The notes: generated by a model from the sequence alone, not told the origin. Positions 1-8,841 are shown, counted from the first letter of the stretch. The stretch is DNA of 64,000 nt from Labilibacter marinus (GCF_001659685.2 NZ_LXYE02000014.1:1-64000), one strand, 5' to 3'. Translations and numbers: made by a program.

Positions 1-64
1 GACACTATACAAGACTTTCAGAACATTAAAATAAATCGTTTAGGACGAATTGATTATATAATAC

Positions 65-1438
65 TTACCTCTTTATAAACTTTTTAATAATTTGCTTTCC
101 TTCAGTTTCTATTCGAATAAAATAAATTCCGTCAGTCAAATCACTTATAGAAATAGTTAAGTCTTCATTATTTGAGTATTCTGTTTTTACCAATACACCA
201 GAGGTGTTGTAAATAGAAATTTGGTCTACAGGGATAACTTTGTCTGATAGAATGCTGATTTTATCTTTCGCGGGATTTGGAGCAATTGAAATAGATTCCA
301 TCAAATCGTAATCAATATCAGTAGTTGTTTCTTCCACCACTTTAATAGTCCATGTTTGTATTGTGTTTGGCGAAATAGTTTGATTAATAGTATAAGTAAC
401 ATCATTAGTGAAATCAAGGGCGGTACTTCCACTAGTTTGAGAATCTCCATCCACCAATACTTCGGTATATGCAGGTAATTCATAAGTTGGAATTAATGAT
501 GTTACATCTGTATTTATAGGTACAGTTAGTGTAACAATTCTATTCTCATAGTCTATATCTCCTTCAACCGATAAAGCTTCAAAGTTGAATAGTTTAAAAT
601 CATGCTGGCGATACAAGTTAACTTCTAATTCATAGCTAGCTGTATACTCAGTCCATTTATCAACAATTAAATAATAGGTTTGTGCGTAGTAACAATAACC
701 ATCCTCAAAACTACCGCTCCAATCACCATAACCCTCAGCAGCCTGAGTGTCTAAATGTGGACTATATTTGTCAAATGTGCTTGGTTTTTCTCTAATCAGA
801 ATAACCGCAGGTCTTGGGGCAAAAGAACCCGCCCAATCTGCTGTTACTTTTGCATCCACATACATTTGAGTTTCCGTTGTATTAAAAGCATATACAATAT
901 CTTCCTGTTGCATATAGTTGATGCTTTCGAATTTCTCTCCATAGTTATCTGTATACATTATATACTCTTTACTATCTAAATATGGAAAAGAAGTAATTAC
1001 AAAGGGTTCGTCATCGACGTCTCCAATAAGATAGTTGATCACCTGTTCTGTATGCTCGTTATTGCTTAAGTCTTCGTCTCCGGTAAGTGTAATTTTACCA
1101 ATGATTGGATAAGTAGCTCCATCAGTTCCCATAACAGCGGTGTGAGAGCTAAATGTATAAGTTAAATAACCATTTGAATTAATAGTTTGGGAAACTACCT
1201 CTTCTTTGTAGGTATTTCCTCCATCTTGAGAGAACCCAACAGTAAAATTAGAAACGGCTTCTGTTCCTATATTTTTAATGGTAAAACGTACTGTTTCATT
1301 ATCTGTTAAGGCGCCTTTGGAGCGAGGAGCCGACCAGGAAAATATTTCCAAATCTTTTGTAAACTGTGCACTTAATTCAGATTGACTACTGAATAGTATA
1401 ATGCCAGATAATAATGTTAAGAGTATAAGATGTTTCAT
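65..1438 (-). CDS. Secreted protein with type IX secretion sorting domain
   Basis: Predicted secreted protein of 457 residues. Residues 1-24 form a signal peptide ending near SELSA-Q. Residues 30-135 resemble a CARDB-like beta-sandwich (FTIKNIGTEAVSNFTVGFS). The middle (about 140-370) is not recognised; it is rich in Tyr and acidic residues, and about 270-370 looks like a second beta-sandwich of the kind found in Bacteroidota surface proteins. The last 75 residues are a Por secretion C-terminal domain (SIAPNPAKDKISI, then GIYFIRIETEGKQIIKKF), which directs export by the type IX system and anchoring on the cell surface. No catalytic motif is visible, so binding or adhesion is only a guess. An 8-bp inverted repeat (1443-1450/1466-1473) lies just upstream of the start. 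Confidence 0.8.
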   Translation of the reverse strand: MKHLILLTLLSGIILFSSQSELSAQFTKDLEIFSWSAPRSKGALTDNETVRFTIKNIGTEAVSNFTVGFSQDGGNTYKEEVVSQTINSNGYLTYTFSSHTAVMGTDGATYPIIGKITLTGDEDLSNNEHTEQVINYLIGDVDDEPFVITSFPYLDSKEYIMYTDNYGEKFESINYMQQEDIVYAFNTTETQMYVDAKVTADWAGSFAPRPAVILIREKPSTFDKYSPHLDTQAAEGYGDWSGSFEDGYCYYAQTYYLIVDKWTEYTASYELEVNLYRQHDFKLFNFEALSVEGDIDYENRIVTLTVPINTDVTSLIPTYELPAYTEVLVDGDSQTSGSTALDFTNDVTYTINQTISPNTIQTWTIKVVEETTTDIDYDLMESISIAPNPAKDKISILSDKVIPVDQISIYNTSGVLVKTEYSNNEDLTISISDLTDGIYFIRIETEGKQIIKKFIKR

Positions 1439-1560
1439 GTAACGTATTATGAGTTAATAATGAGAATAATACGATACTGTTATAAGAAAGTTATTACAGA
1501 TGTGCTTTTTAAATTATTATATTGATTTGTTCAATAATTAAAAAACGATGAATAAGATTT

Positions 1561-2610
1561 TCACACAAGATCCATATTTTCGGTATTGATAATATCAATG
1601 GGCTGATAATCTTTTTTATCAGGAACAGCATTGTGAGCCATAAAGTCAAATAGCTTTCTAAATGTTTTTTCGGCTTGCTCCATTGGTCGCTGACCTATTA
1701 AAAAGTTAATGACTCTTTGTTGTAAGAAATAGCTGTTTTTGCCAAATAACTCATAACCCACCAGAAACAAGTTAGAACGATTGTTTTTTTGAAGATAGTC
1801 GGCAATTACAAAAGTCCTGGAACTAGATACAAAAACACCACCAATGTTAGGGTTGTTTTTAAATACCTGATCTAATTTTTCTTTTACCACTTTAGGGTTG
1901 GTATCCGGAATTTCAATGCTAATTTTTAAACCATTGTTATCGCCCGCATCCATAAAGTAGCTCTGGAAACCTTGATTACGAAGGTTAAGGTGCTGCACAT
2001 TTTCCAGGTTTTTAGCAATGTTCACGATTAAAATATCCTTGACTTTAGAAATACCTGTATCAATTAAACTGGCAGCCACTCTACCTGCTTGGTAAGCATC
2101 CTCACCAACAAACGAAAGGCTATTAGTACCTTCAATATTGGTATCAATAAACACAAAAGGAATTTGTAAATCATCGAGTTTGCCACAAAGTTCCAGCGAT
2201 TCATTTTTTAAGATAGGAGCCAGAATAACGCCGTTAGCTTGCCACTCTAATAAGGCTGCAGCTTGTTTCAAAAAATCGGCGGGATTGTGCATTTCGTAAT
2301 AAAAGAACTCCAAAGTACAAGCAAACGGATAAATCGCTTCTTTCCCATTTTCAATACCAATGGGGTGTTTACTCCAGAAAATATTATCGTCCTGAGCAAG
2401 TGGGAGTAATACGGCAATTTTGTAATTGGTAGGCGATTTTAAAGCACGAGCAGCAATGTTGGGTTTGTAATTCAGTTTTTCGGCTATGGCCATTACCTTT
2501 TCCTTGGTGGCTTTTTTTACCTCACCTCGGTTATGTAATACGCGGTCAACCGTTCCAATAGAAACACCTGCCTTTTCTGCAATATCCTTTATTCTAATTG
2601 TTTTGCTCAT
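1561..2610 (-). CDS. LacI-family transcriptional regulator (first of two)
   Basis: DNA-binding sugar-responsive repressor, 349 residues. The start is set at the ATG at 2610 because the helix-turn-helix begins there (IRIKDIAEKAGVSIGTVDRVLHNRG); a longer reading from 2667 would add 19 residues without homology that come from a repeat-like leader. The HTH has GTVDRVLH in place of the common TVSRVLN, so its operator probably differs from that of the other LacI-type gene at 12125. The remaining 280 residues match a periplasmic-binding-protein fold (KIAVLLPLAQDD; IPFVFIDTNIEG; GVFVSSSRTFVIADYL). It lies downstream of the TRAP transporter on the same strand but behind a strong terminator, so it may have its own promoter. 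Its ligand is unknown; a uronate is plausible from context. Confidence 0.88.
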   Translation of the reverse strand: MSKTIRIKDIAEKAGVSIGTVDRVLHNRGEVKKATKEKVMAIAEKLNYKPNIAARALKSPTNYKIAVLLPLAQDDNIFWSKHPIGIENGKEAIYPFACTLEFFYYEMHNPADFLKQAAALLEWQANGVILAPILKNESLELCGKLDDLQIPFVFIDTNIEGTNSLSFVGEDAYQAGRVAASLIDTGISKVKDILIVNIAKNLENVQHLNLRNQGFQSYFMDAGDNNGLKISIEIPDTNPKVVKEKLDQVFKNNPNIGGVFVSSSRTFVIADYLQKNNRSNLFLVGYELFGKNSYFLQQRVINFLIGQRPMEQAEKTFRKLFDFMAHNAVPDKKDYQPIDIINTENMDLV

Positions 2611-2665
2611 GTAATGGCTAAAATTCTCTGTGGTTATCTCTGTGTTCTCTGAGTGTTGAGTAAAC
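2611..2665. repeat. Dispersed CTCTGTG-type intergenic repeat, copy 1
   Basis: The leader of the regulator gene contains a chain of CTCTGTG-like words. The 14-mer TTATCTCTGTGTTC (2634-2647) recurs exactly at 38520-38533, which lies in another intergenic region. This suggests a dispersed non-coding repeat. Similar CTCTGTG chains occur between genes of other Bacteroidota (from memory). Confidence 0.5.
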
Positions 2666-2684
2666 AAAAATTTTCACAGTATAA

Positions 2685-2717
2685 ATTTAGGGCTTCACTG
2701 AAAGCGAAGCCCTAAAT
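2685..2717 (-). terminator. Terminator of the TRAP transporter operon
   Basis: Perfect 12-bp stem (2685-2696 with 2706-2717, ATTTAGGGCTTC) with a 9-nt loop, 15 bp beyond the dctM stop codon. The flanks are A/T-rich. It separates dctM from the LacI-type gene. Confidence 0.8.
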
Positions 2718-2731
2718 ATTTATTCGTTTAA

Positions 2732-4192
2732 TTAAAATCCAAACAATTGAGGTAACAGTAAACTGATTTTTGGAATATAAGTCACCATCAACAATACTAC
2801 AACCATAGCTAAAAACATAGGGAGTAGTGGTTTAATCACCTTATCTATTTTTATATTGGCCACACTACAACCAATAAATAATACCGAACCTACTGGTGGT
2901 GTGCATAAACCAACACTTAAATTAAGTACCATGATGATACCAAAGTGAGTGGGGTCAACACCCATGTTAGTTACAATCGGTAAAAATATAGGTGTAAAGA
3001 TAAGTACAGCAGGGGTCATATCCATAAATACACCAACAATTAGTAATATTAGGTTGATGATTAATAGGATAACGATAGGATTATCACTGATGCCTAATAA
3101 ACCTGCACTTACGTTTTGTGGTATATTTTCGTAAGCCATAATCCATGAAAGACCAATACAAGTAGCTACTAATAATAATACGATAGCGGTTGTTTTAACC
3201 GATCTTAAAATGATATCAGGAATGTCTGCAATTTTGATTTCTTTATAGATTAAAGAAAGTACCAATGCATAAAGTACGGCCACAGCAGAAGCTTCGGTTG
3301 CAGTAAATAATCCACCCACAATACCTCCAATAACTACAATTAGTAAGAATAAACTAGGAACTGCGTCCCACAATACTTTTAATCCTCGTTTGATAGAGGC
3401 AGGACGCTTTACTGAGAAACGTACAATAAAGAATAAAAGGATAGCTCCAATGCCTGCCCAAACTAAGTTGTAAGCTAACACGGATTGTCCTTTAATCATG
3501 AATATACCGTAGATAGCAATGAACGTTGCTGCAGCACCAGCCGTTACTTTAAGTACAGCTAATAAAGAAGCTTTAAGTCCACTTTTGTATTTAATAACTA
3601 AAGCCATTGAAGTTAACATGATGGCTAATCCAGTTAGTATTCCAGGTAAATATCCTGCCAAGAAAAGTGCTGTAATAGAAACACCGCCACTGGCTAAAGA
3701 ATATACAATAAGAATATTACTCGGAGGGATAGATAAACCTGTTGTGGCCGAAGAAATATTTACAGCAGCACTAAAGTTTTCGTCGTATCCATCTTTTTTC
3801 ATTTCAGGCCCCATAATAGAACCAATAGCTGAAGCTGATGCAGCAGCAGAACCCGAGATAGCACCAAATAACATGTTGGCAAATACGTTTACATAAGCTA
3901 AGCCTGCAGGCCATCTGCCCACCATTATTTTGGCCAGGTTAATGAGTCGTATGGCTATACCGCCCCGATTCATAATATTACCTGCGAGTATAAAGAAGGG
4001 AATCGCCAATAGGGCAAAACTATCGAGGCCTGTGGCCATTCGTTGTGCGTAAGTTGTAAATGCTGGTAAAGAATCGATGCTCACCAACATGGTTAAAATA
4101 CCCGAAATACCAATACTAAAGGCGATGGGCACTCCACATACGAGTAAAAATATGAAGGAAAATATAAGAACAAATATACCTAAGTAGTCCAT
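2732..4192 (-). CDS. dctM: TRAP transporter large permease DctM, extended form
   Basis: Inner-membrane large subunit of a tripartite ATP-independent periplasmic transporter; it carries the substrate using the sodium gradient. At 486 residues it is longer than the usual 425-430. Conserved parts are GVPIAFSIGISG near residue 20, FGAISGSAAASASAIG near 110-125, GLSIPPSN near 152-159 and GLFTATEASAVAVLYAL near 294-310. The extra length is at about 206-262, where two added hydrophobic segments (about 215-233 and 239-258) are visible. The start overlaps the dctQ stop in TAATG, so the two are translationally coupled. Context (uronate catabolic genes) suggests a hexuronate as substrate; this is inference. 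Confidence 0.93.
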   Translation of the reverse strand: MDYLGIFVLIFSFIFLLVCGVPIAFSIGISGILTMLVSIDSLPAFTTYAQRMATGLDSFALLAIPFFILAGNIMNRGGIAIRLINLAKIMVGRWPAGLAYVNVFANMLFGAISGSAAASASAIGSIMGPEMKKDGYDENFSAAVNISSATTGLSIPPSNILIVYSLASGGVSITALFLAGYLPGILTGLAIMLTSMALVIKYKSGLKASLLAVLKVTAGAAATFIAIYGIFMIKGQSVLAYNLVWAGIGAILLFFIVRFSVKRPASIKRGLKVLWDAVPSLFLLIVVIGGIVGGLFTATEASAVAVLYALVLSLIYKEIKIADIPDIILRSVKTTAIVLLLVATCIGLSWIMAYENIPQNVSAGLLGISDNPIVILLIINLILLIVGVFMDMTPAVLIFTPIFLPIVTNMGVDPTHFGIIMVLNLSVGLCTPPVGSVLFIGCSVANIKIDKVIKPLLPMFLAMVVVLLMVTYIPKISLLLPQLFGF

Positions 4193-4665
4193 TATGCCAA
4201 GTTTTCGTTAGGGTGAATAATAAAGTAAATTGAATAGTATACAATGAGTATTCCGCTGATGGGCATCACCAAGTACACATATCCTAAAGGAATTTGCAAG
4301 GCTGCTGAGGTTACCTCAAACTGAAAGCGAGTAATAGCTAACCAAGCTCCTCCAACAACCATAACTGTAATGGCAAATAAGGCAATGCAAATATTAATGA
4401 ATAAGTACAACCTCGACTGATTAGCCGCTGATGATTTTTGAATCAAAAGGTCAATGGCTAAATGCTGACGTTGCCCTGCTACATAAGCAGCTCCCAATAT
4501 TCCTACCCATATTAAAAGAAATCCTGCTAACTCATCGGTAAACGAGCTTGGCGAAGAAAGTATATAACGACTCAGTACCTGCCATAATACATCAAGCACT
4601 AATATGCTCATGATAAAAATGAGTACCTTTTCCAGATATCTATCTAATGTTTGTTTTATTTTCAT
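4192..4665 (-). CDS. dctQ: TRAP transporter small permease DctQ
   Basis: Small inner-membrane subunit of the TRAP transporter, 157 residues, with four predicted transmembrane helices (about 14-35, 47-65, 88-108, 128-150). The stretch SSFTDELAGFLLIWVGILGAAY (about residues 40-61) is the family signature, and its ELAGFLLIW part is highly typical. It pairs with DctM to form the translocation complex that receives substrate from DctP. It begins 2 nt after dctP ends and overlaps dctM by one base, so dctP-dctQ-dctM form one operon. Confidence 0.92.
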   Translation of the reverse strand: MKIKQTLDRYLEKVLIFIMSILVLDVLWQVLSRYILSSPSSFTDELAGFLLIWVGILGAAYVAGQRQHLAIDLLIQKSSAANQSRLYLFINICIALFAITVMVVGGAWLAITRFQFEVTSAALQIPLGYVYLVMPISGILIVYYSIYFIIHPNENLA

Positions 4666-4667
4666 GA

Positions 4668-5651
4668 CTATTGTACGTTTCTAATGCGTTGAATCAAATC
4701 GTATATCTTAGGCTGAGATTTGTACCCCTCAAAAATAGGTTCTGCTGTTTTCATGAAAGGAGCTTTGTCCGGGCGAATAATCTCTACACCAGCTTTCTGA
4801 ACTTCAGTTAAAGCTAGTTCTTCAGCCTCTGCCCAAAGTACTCTTTCCTTAGCAACAGAAGCATCAGCTGCAGCTTGTAACCACTTTTGCTCTTGCTCGG
4901 TAAGTTTATCCCAAATTACAGTGCTGATAATCATGATATCGGGCACGGCAGTATGTTCGTTTAGTGTGTATTTTTTACAAACTTCGTAATGACGAGAAGT
5001 ATATAAACTAGGAGGATTGTTTTCAGCTCCATCCACTACACCACTTTGAAGTGCCGTGTATAGTTCTCCCCACGAAATTGGCGTAGGAGAACCGCCCATA
5101 GCTTTTACCATATTCATGGCCGTTTGGCTTTTCATTACCCTGATTTTCATGCCTTTTAAATCTTCAGGAGAATTAATGGCTTTATCAATAGTGTAATAAC
5201 TTCTGAAACCAGCATCGTAAAAACAAAGTCCTTTGATGTTATATTTTTCAGTTGACTTCAGAAACTCTTGTCCAATTTCACCATCTAATACTTTAAAAGA
5301 ATGCTCTCTAGAACGCCATATATATGGTAATCCCAGCACTTGATAATTAGGTGTAAAACTTTCCATTACAGCGGCTGATACTTTTGTAATAGCCAAGCTG
5401 CCTATTTGTAATAGTTCAACACATTGCTGCTCTCCACCTAATTGTCCACTAGGATAAATCTCCAACTTCATTTTTCCGCCAGATTCTTCCTCTAATTTTT
5501 CGGCCATATATACCATGGCATTATGAACGGGGTGTGTTGGATCTAAACCATGCGCTAATTTCAGCGTGGTGGTTTTATTGGCGCTTTTACATCCTCCCAG
5601 AAGTAAAACCATACCAACAACCAATATGGGCACTATTGATTTTAATTGCAT
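4668..5651 (-). CDS. dctP: TRAP transporter substrate-binding lipoprotein DctP
   Basis: Extracytoplasmic solute receptor of the TRAP system, 327 residues. It has a lipoprotein signal (LLLGGC, lipidated Cys21) instead of the more common cleaved Sec signal, so it is probably tethered to the membrane. Mature protein starts with TLKLAHGLDPTHPVH. The family's substrate-carboxylate arginine is seen in MKIRVMKS (Arg171), with AGFRSYYT (Arg150) and DGAENNP (Asn211) as further pocket residues. It is the first gene of the operon, and a perfect 14-bp palindrome lies 40 bp upstream. Neighbouring uxuA, uxaC and kdu genes point to a hexuronate ligand (inference). Confidence 0.93.
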   Translation of the reverse strand: MQLKSIVPILVVGMVLLLGGCKSANKTTTLKLAHGLDPTHPVHNAMVYMAEKLEEESGGKMKLEIYPSGQLGGEQQCVELLQIGSLAITKVSAAVMESFTPNYQVLGLPYIWRSREHSFKVLDGEIGQEFLKSTEKYNIKGLCFYDAGFRSYYTIDKAINSPEDLKGMKIRVMKSQTAMNMVKAMGGSPTPISWGELYTALQSGVVDGAENNPPSLYTSRHYEVCKKYTLNEHTAVPDIMIISTVIWDKLTEQEQKWLQAAADASVAKERVLWAEAEELALTEVQKAGVEIIRPDKAPFMKTAEPIFEGYKSQPKIYDLIQRIRNVQ

Positions 5652-5690
5652 GTGTAAATTTTTCAGTGATTTATAGTTTCGTATATTTTG

Positions 5691-5704
5691 TACAAACGTT
5701 TGTA
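5691..5704. promoter_or_regulatory. LacI-type operator upstream of dctPQM
   Basis: Perfect 14-bp palindrome TACAAACGTTTGTA, 40 bp upstream of the dctP start. The same sequence with one change lies at 12087-12100 before the LacI-type gene at 12125. LacI-family operators are typically even palindromes with a central CG, as here. I infer that the 12125 regulator binds both. Confidence 0.75.
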
Positions 5705-5742
5705 TTATTGCGAATATAACAAAGTTGAGATAAAGAATAATT

Positions 5743-5781
5743 AGCTCGTGGCTTTTAGCTTTGTTGCTATAACCACGAGCT
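5743..5781 (-). terminator. Terminator after uxuA
   Basis: 9-bp perfect stem AGCTCGTGG (5743-5751) with CCACGAGCT (5773-5781), directly after the uxuA stop. It separates the uxuA unit from the dctP promoter region. Confidence 0.65.
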
Positions 5782-5786
5782 GATCA

Positions 5787-6974
5787 CTATATTTTTAGAC
5801 TTCTTCTGATTCCTAATTCTAAGCCTCTGATTTCTGCAAGCCCTTTCATTCTGCCGTAAAGAGAATATCCTGGGTTGTTATCTTGACCAATATCGCCTAA
5901 CATTTGGTTTCCATGATCAGGGCGTACTGGAATAGAAATGTCTTTACGACCATCTTCTTTTCTGCTTTCTTCTTCTTGAACGATGGTTTTAAGCACCGAA
6001 TAGATATCAACATCACCTTCAAAAAGATAATCTTCGTTGAAATTATAATCTGTATCTCGCTTTACATTACGCAAGTGCGCAAAGTTAATGCGGTGCGAAA
6101 GTTCTTCAGCCATTATGGATAAATCGTTGAAGTGACCAGCACCCCACGAACCAGTACAAAGAGTAACTCCGTTAGAAATAGAATCAACCGTTGAGATGAT
6201 TGATTTAGCATCTTCCAAAGTGCTTACTACACGTGGTAAACCTAAAAGTCCCCAAGGTGGATCATCGGGATGGATTGCCATTCTAACGCCTGAATCTTCA
6301 GCCACAGGAACAATTGCTCTTAAAAATTCCTCTAAGTGCTTTTTCAATTTAGCATTATCAATACCTGCGTATTCATTTAATACTGCTTGAAATTGTTCGA
6401 GTGTATAACTTTCTTCTGCTCCAGGAAGGCCTTTAATTACAGTGTTGGTTAATGCTTCTTTTCCAGCATCATCCAAACCATCGAAATACTCTTTGGCTTG
6501 TCCAAGTATTTTTTCTGAGTAATCGTTTTCTGCTCCTTTTCTTTTTAAGATAAATAAATCGAAAGCAGCGAAAACCTTTTGCTCATATATTAAAGCTAAT
6601 GATCCATCTTCGAAAGAACTATTTAGCTCGGTACGAGACCAGTCAAGCACAGGCATAAAGTTGTAGCAAATTGTTTCAATACCACATTTGCCCAAATTTT
6701 TAATAGACTCTTGATAGTTTTTGGTGTATAATTCCCAGTTTCCAGTTTGTTTTTTGATGTCCTCATGTACAGGAACACTTTCAACAACCGACCAGGATAA
6801 ACCCGCATTTTCAATCATGTTTTTGCGGGCAATAATTTCTTCTACAGTCCACACCTCTCCGTTAGGGATGTGATGCAGTGCTGTAACAATACCGGTAGCC
6901 CCAGTTTGTTTTATATCGGCCAGTGAAATACGGTCGTTTGGACCATACCATCGCCATGTTTGTTCTATAGCCAT
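5787..6974 (-). CDS. uxuA: Mannonate dehydratase
   Basis: Converts D-mannonate to 2-keto-3-deoxy-D-gluconate (KDG) and water in the glucuronate pathway; cytoplasmic, metal dependent. 395 residues, almost the same length as E. coli UxuA. Family features are the N-terminal TWRWYGPNDRISL, GATGIVTALHHIPNG, YNFMPVLDWSRT, MAIHPDDPPWGLLGLPRVV, TLCTGSWGAG, HLRNVKR and PVRPDHGNQMLGD. It is the last gene of eda-SDR-uxuA on the minus strand and is followed by a terminator. Its product feeds KdgK. The 237-bp gap to the SDR gene contains repeat-like DNA, so it may also have its own promoter. Confidence 0.97.
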   Translation of the reverse strand: MAIEQTWRWYGPNDRISLADIKQTGATGIVTALHHIPNGEVWTVEEIIARKNMIENAGLSWSVVESVPVHEDIKKQTGNWELYTKNYQESIKNLGKCGIETICYNFMPVLDWSRTELNSSFEDGSLALIYEQKVFAAFDLFILKRKGAENDYSEKILGQAKEYFDGLDDAGKEALTNTVIKGLPGAEESYTLEQFQAVLNEYAGIDNAKLKKHLEEFLRAIVPVAEDSGVRMAIHPDDPPWGLLGLPRVVSTLEDAKSIISTVDSISNGVTLCTGSWGAGHFNDLSIMAEELSHRINFAHLRNVKRDTDYNFNEDYLFEGDVDIYSVLKTIVQEEESRKEDGRKDISIPVRPDHGNQMLGDIGQDNNPGYSLYGRMKGLAEIRGLELGIRRSLKI

Positions 6975-7211
6975 TTTTCAAGTTTTAGCTAATAGTTACT
7001 TAGTCACTAGTCATTTGTCAATGGTTATTATTGATTCCTGTGACGTTTAACTTTTTGACCTATACTACTAACTTGTTTTACAGTTTTTATTTTCACGTAA
7101 AGCAAAGAGCAAAGTGCTTTTTTTGCAGGGCAGCAAAGTTTAAGCGAGCTCTTTAAAATCACTCTTATTCCATTGACTATTGTCTAATGACCCATAATCA
7201 ATGAGCAGAAG
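6975..7211. repeat. Intergenic stuttering repeats between SDR gene and uxuA
   Basis: The 237-bp gap holds degenerate short-period repeats: variants of TAGTCACTAGTCATTTGTCAATGG (about 7000-7025) and of TTGACTATTGTCTAATGACC (about 7173-7194), which are similar to one another in inverted orientation. Between them (about 7090-7140) is a CAAAG-rich stretch (CACGTAAAGCAAAGAGCAAAG). No gene is seen. Similar stuttering lies upstream of other minus-strand genes in this window. Confidence 0.5.
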
Positions 7212-8057
7212 TTATACTCCCGAGTAAGCACTAAATCCACCATCTACAGGAACTACAACTCCGGTAATAAAGTTGGCCCAGTCAGAAAGTAAATAAAGCA
7301 TGGTTCCTGCTAATTCTTCAGGTTCGCCGTAGCGTTCCATAGGTGTATTTCTGATGATTTTTTCACCACGAGGAGTTGCTTCGCCAGTTTTTTCATCAAT
7401 CAATAAAAAGCGATTTTGATTGGTTAATAAGAATCCTGGAGCAATAGCGTTAACCCGAATACCTGTTTTTGCAAAATGTACTGCCAACCACTGCGTAAAG
7501 TTATTGATAGCTGCTTTGGATGCTGAGTATGCCGGAATTTTGGTTAGTGGCGTGTAGGAATTCATTGAAGAAATATTGATGATTGAACCATCTTTTTTGT
7601 TCAGCATATCCTTGGCAAAAACCATAGAAGGAAGTAATGTTCCTTGAAAGTTTAAGGCAAAAACTTTGTCAAAGCCATCCATTTCTAATCCAAAGAATGT
7701 GTCTTCAAGATTATCTGAATCATCGCTAGCCATAATTTCAGTTTGGGTAGTTGCTGACGCAGCATTGCCACCAGCACCATTTACTAAATAGTCTATACTA
7801 CCTAACTTTTCGTTGATAACAGCTTTTGCTTCTTCCAACGATTTTTTATCCAACACATTGGAAGAAATACCTACGGAAATAGTTCCGTATTGTTCTGTAA
7901 TTTCTTTAGCTACATTTTCTGCAGCCTCTAAGTTAAGATCAAGAATAGCTGTTTTTACTCCGTGAGAAGCCAGGGCTTTGGCCATTGTGGAGCATAATAC
8001 ACCACCACCTCCGGTAATAACAGCTACTTTGTCTTTTAAATTTAAGGGCACCATCAT
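7212..8057 (-). CDS. SDR-family D-mannonate oxidoreductase (fructuronate reductase)
   Basis: Short-chain dehydrogenase, 281 residues, probably reducing D-fructuronate to D-mannonate with NAD(P)H. The Rossmann motif is TGGGGVLCS near residues 15-23, the NNAG equivalent is VNGAGGN, and the active site is Ser-Tyr-Lys in ISSMN...YSASK. The insertion after NGAGG (NAASATTQTEIM...DDSDNLEDTFF) is characteristic of the SDR-type mannonate oxidoreductases such as B. subtilis YjmF/UxuB, as I remember them. It replaces the classical long-chain UxuB. It lies between eda and uxuA, as expected for the step before UxuA. Two adjacent Met codons (8057 and 8054) can serve as start. Confidence 0.87.
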   Translation of the reverse strand: MMVPLNLKDKVAVITGGGGVLCSTMAKALASHGVKTAILDLNLEAAENVAKEITEQYGTISVGISSNVLDKKSLEEAKAVINEKLGSIDYLVNGAGGNAASATTQTEIMASDDSDNLEDTFFGLEMDGFDKVFALNFQGTLLPSMVFAKDMLNKKDGSIINISSMNSYTPLTKIPAYSASKAAINNFTQWLAVHFAKTGIRVNAIAPGFLLTNQNRFLLIDEKTGEATPRGEKIIRNTPMERYGEPEELAGTMLYLLSDWANFITGVVVPVDGGFSAYSGV

Positions 8058-8165
8058 TTTAAATAAGTATAAAGTATAAAGAATTAAGTATAAAGATCTT
8101 TATCATTATAGAGTAAGGTTTAAGGGCATAAACCTTACATCTTTTGTCTGTATACTTAATACTGA
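8058..8165. repeat. Short-period repeat upstream of the SDR gene
   Basis: The gap between eda and the SDR gene begins with variants of AAGTATAAAGTATAAAG ATTAAGTATAAAG, and ends with TGTATACTTAATACTG in inverted sense. Low-complexity, dyad-containing DNA; no coding capacity. It resembles the repeats at 41859-41944 in style, not in sequence. Confidence 0.45.
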
Positions 8166-8169
8166 AATA

Positions 8170-8841
8170 TTATTTTCTTACTGCTTCAATATCAGTCATC
8201 AACTGTTTTACCATGTCAGTTAAAGCATTCCAATCTTTATTAGCCATAATATCTTTAGGAAATAAAGCAGAACCCATACCAACACAAGTAACTCCTGCAG
8301 CAAACCATCCTTTTAAGTTTTCTTTAGAGGTGTTTACTCCACCAGTAGGCATAATATCGGTCCATGGCATTGGTGCTTTTACTGCTTTAACAAAAGAAGG
8401 TCCACCAACTTCTGAGGCAGGGAAACATTTTACTAAATCAGAACCTAGTTCTTGCGCTTTATTAATTTCAGAGATAGTTCCACATCCAGGAGACCACATC
8501 ACTTTTCTGCGGTTACAGATTTTAGCCATGTTTTCGTTTAATAAAGGAGAAACAATAAAGTTAGCACCTAACTGAATGTAAAGAGCCGTTGTTGCTTCTT
8601 CTACTAAAGAACCTGCACCTAAAATCATGCCTGGAAGGTTTTCTAAAGCATACTTGTTTAACTCTCCGAATACTTCGTGTGCAAAATCACCACGGTTTAC
8701 AAATTCGAAAACACGAATTCCACCATCGTAACATGATTTAACTACTGCTTTACACACTTCAATATCTGAATGGAAAAATACAGGAACTACACCTGTTTCT
8801 TTCATTGCATTAAAAACCTCTAATTTTGAATACTTAGCCAT
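8170..8841 (-). CDS. eda: KDPG/KHG aldolase
   Basis: Cleaves 2-keto-3-deoxy-6-phosphogluconate into pyruvate and glyceraldehyde-3-phosphate, the last step of uronate catabolism. 223 residues (E. coli Eda 213). The Schiff-base lysine is Lys138 in LVKCFPASEVGG, and the general base is Glu46 in FEFVNRG. GAGSLV (75-80), SPGCGT (117-122) and MPTGGVN are the expected phosphate- and substrate-binding loops. First gene of eda-SDR-uxuA. A long gene-free leader with an inverted repeat lies upstream. Confidence 0.96.
   Translation of the reverse strand: MAKYSKLEVFNAMKETGVVPVFFHSDIEVCKAVVKSCYDGGIRVFEFVNRGDFAHEVFGELNKYALENLPGMILGAGSLVEEATTALYIQLGANFIVSPLLNENMAKICNRRKVMWSPGCGTISEINKAQELGSDLVKCFPASEVGGPSFVKAVKAPMPWTDIMPTGGVNTSKENLKGWFAAGVTCVGMGSALFPKDIMANKDWNALTDMVKQLMTDIEAVRK

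Noticed and set aside
1443-1473. 8-bp inverted repeat before the first sorted protein as an operator
   Set aside because: Short and AT-rich; such dyads are expected by chance here.
2611-2667. Longer LacI-type protein starting at 2667
   Set aside because: The extra residues come from the CTCTGTG repeat; the HTH starts at 2610.
3519-3896. 125-residue frame antisense to dctM
   Set aside because: Shadow of the small-residue-rich membrane protein; no independent support.
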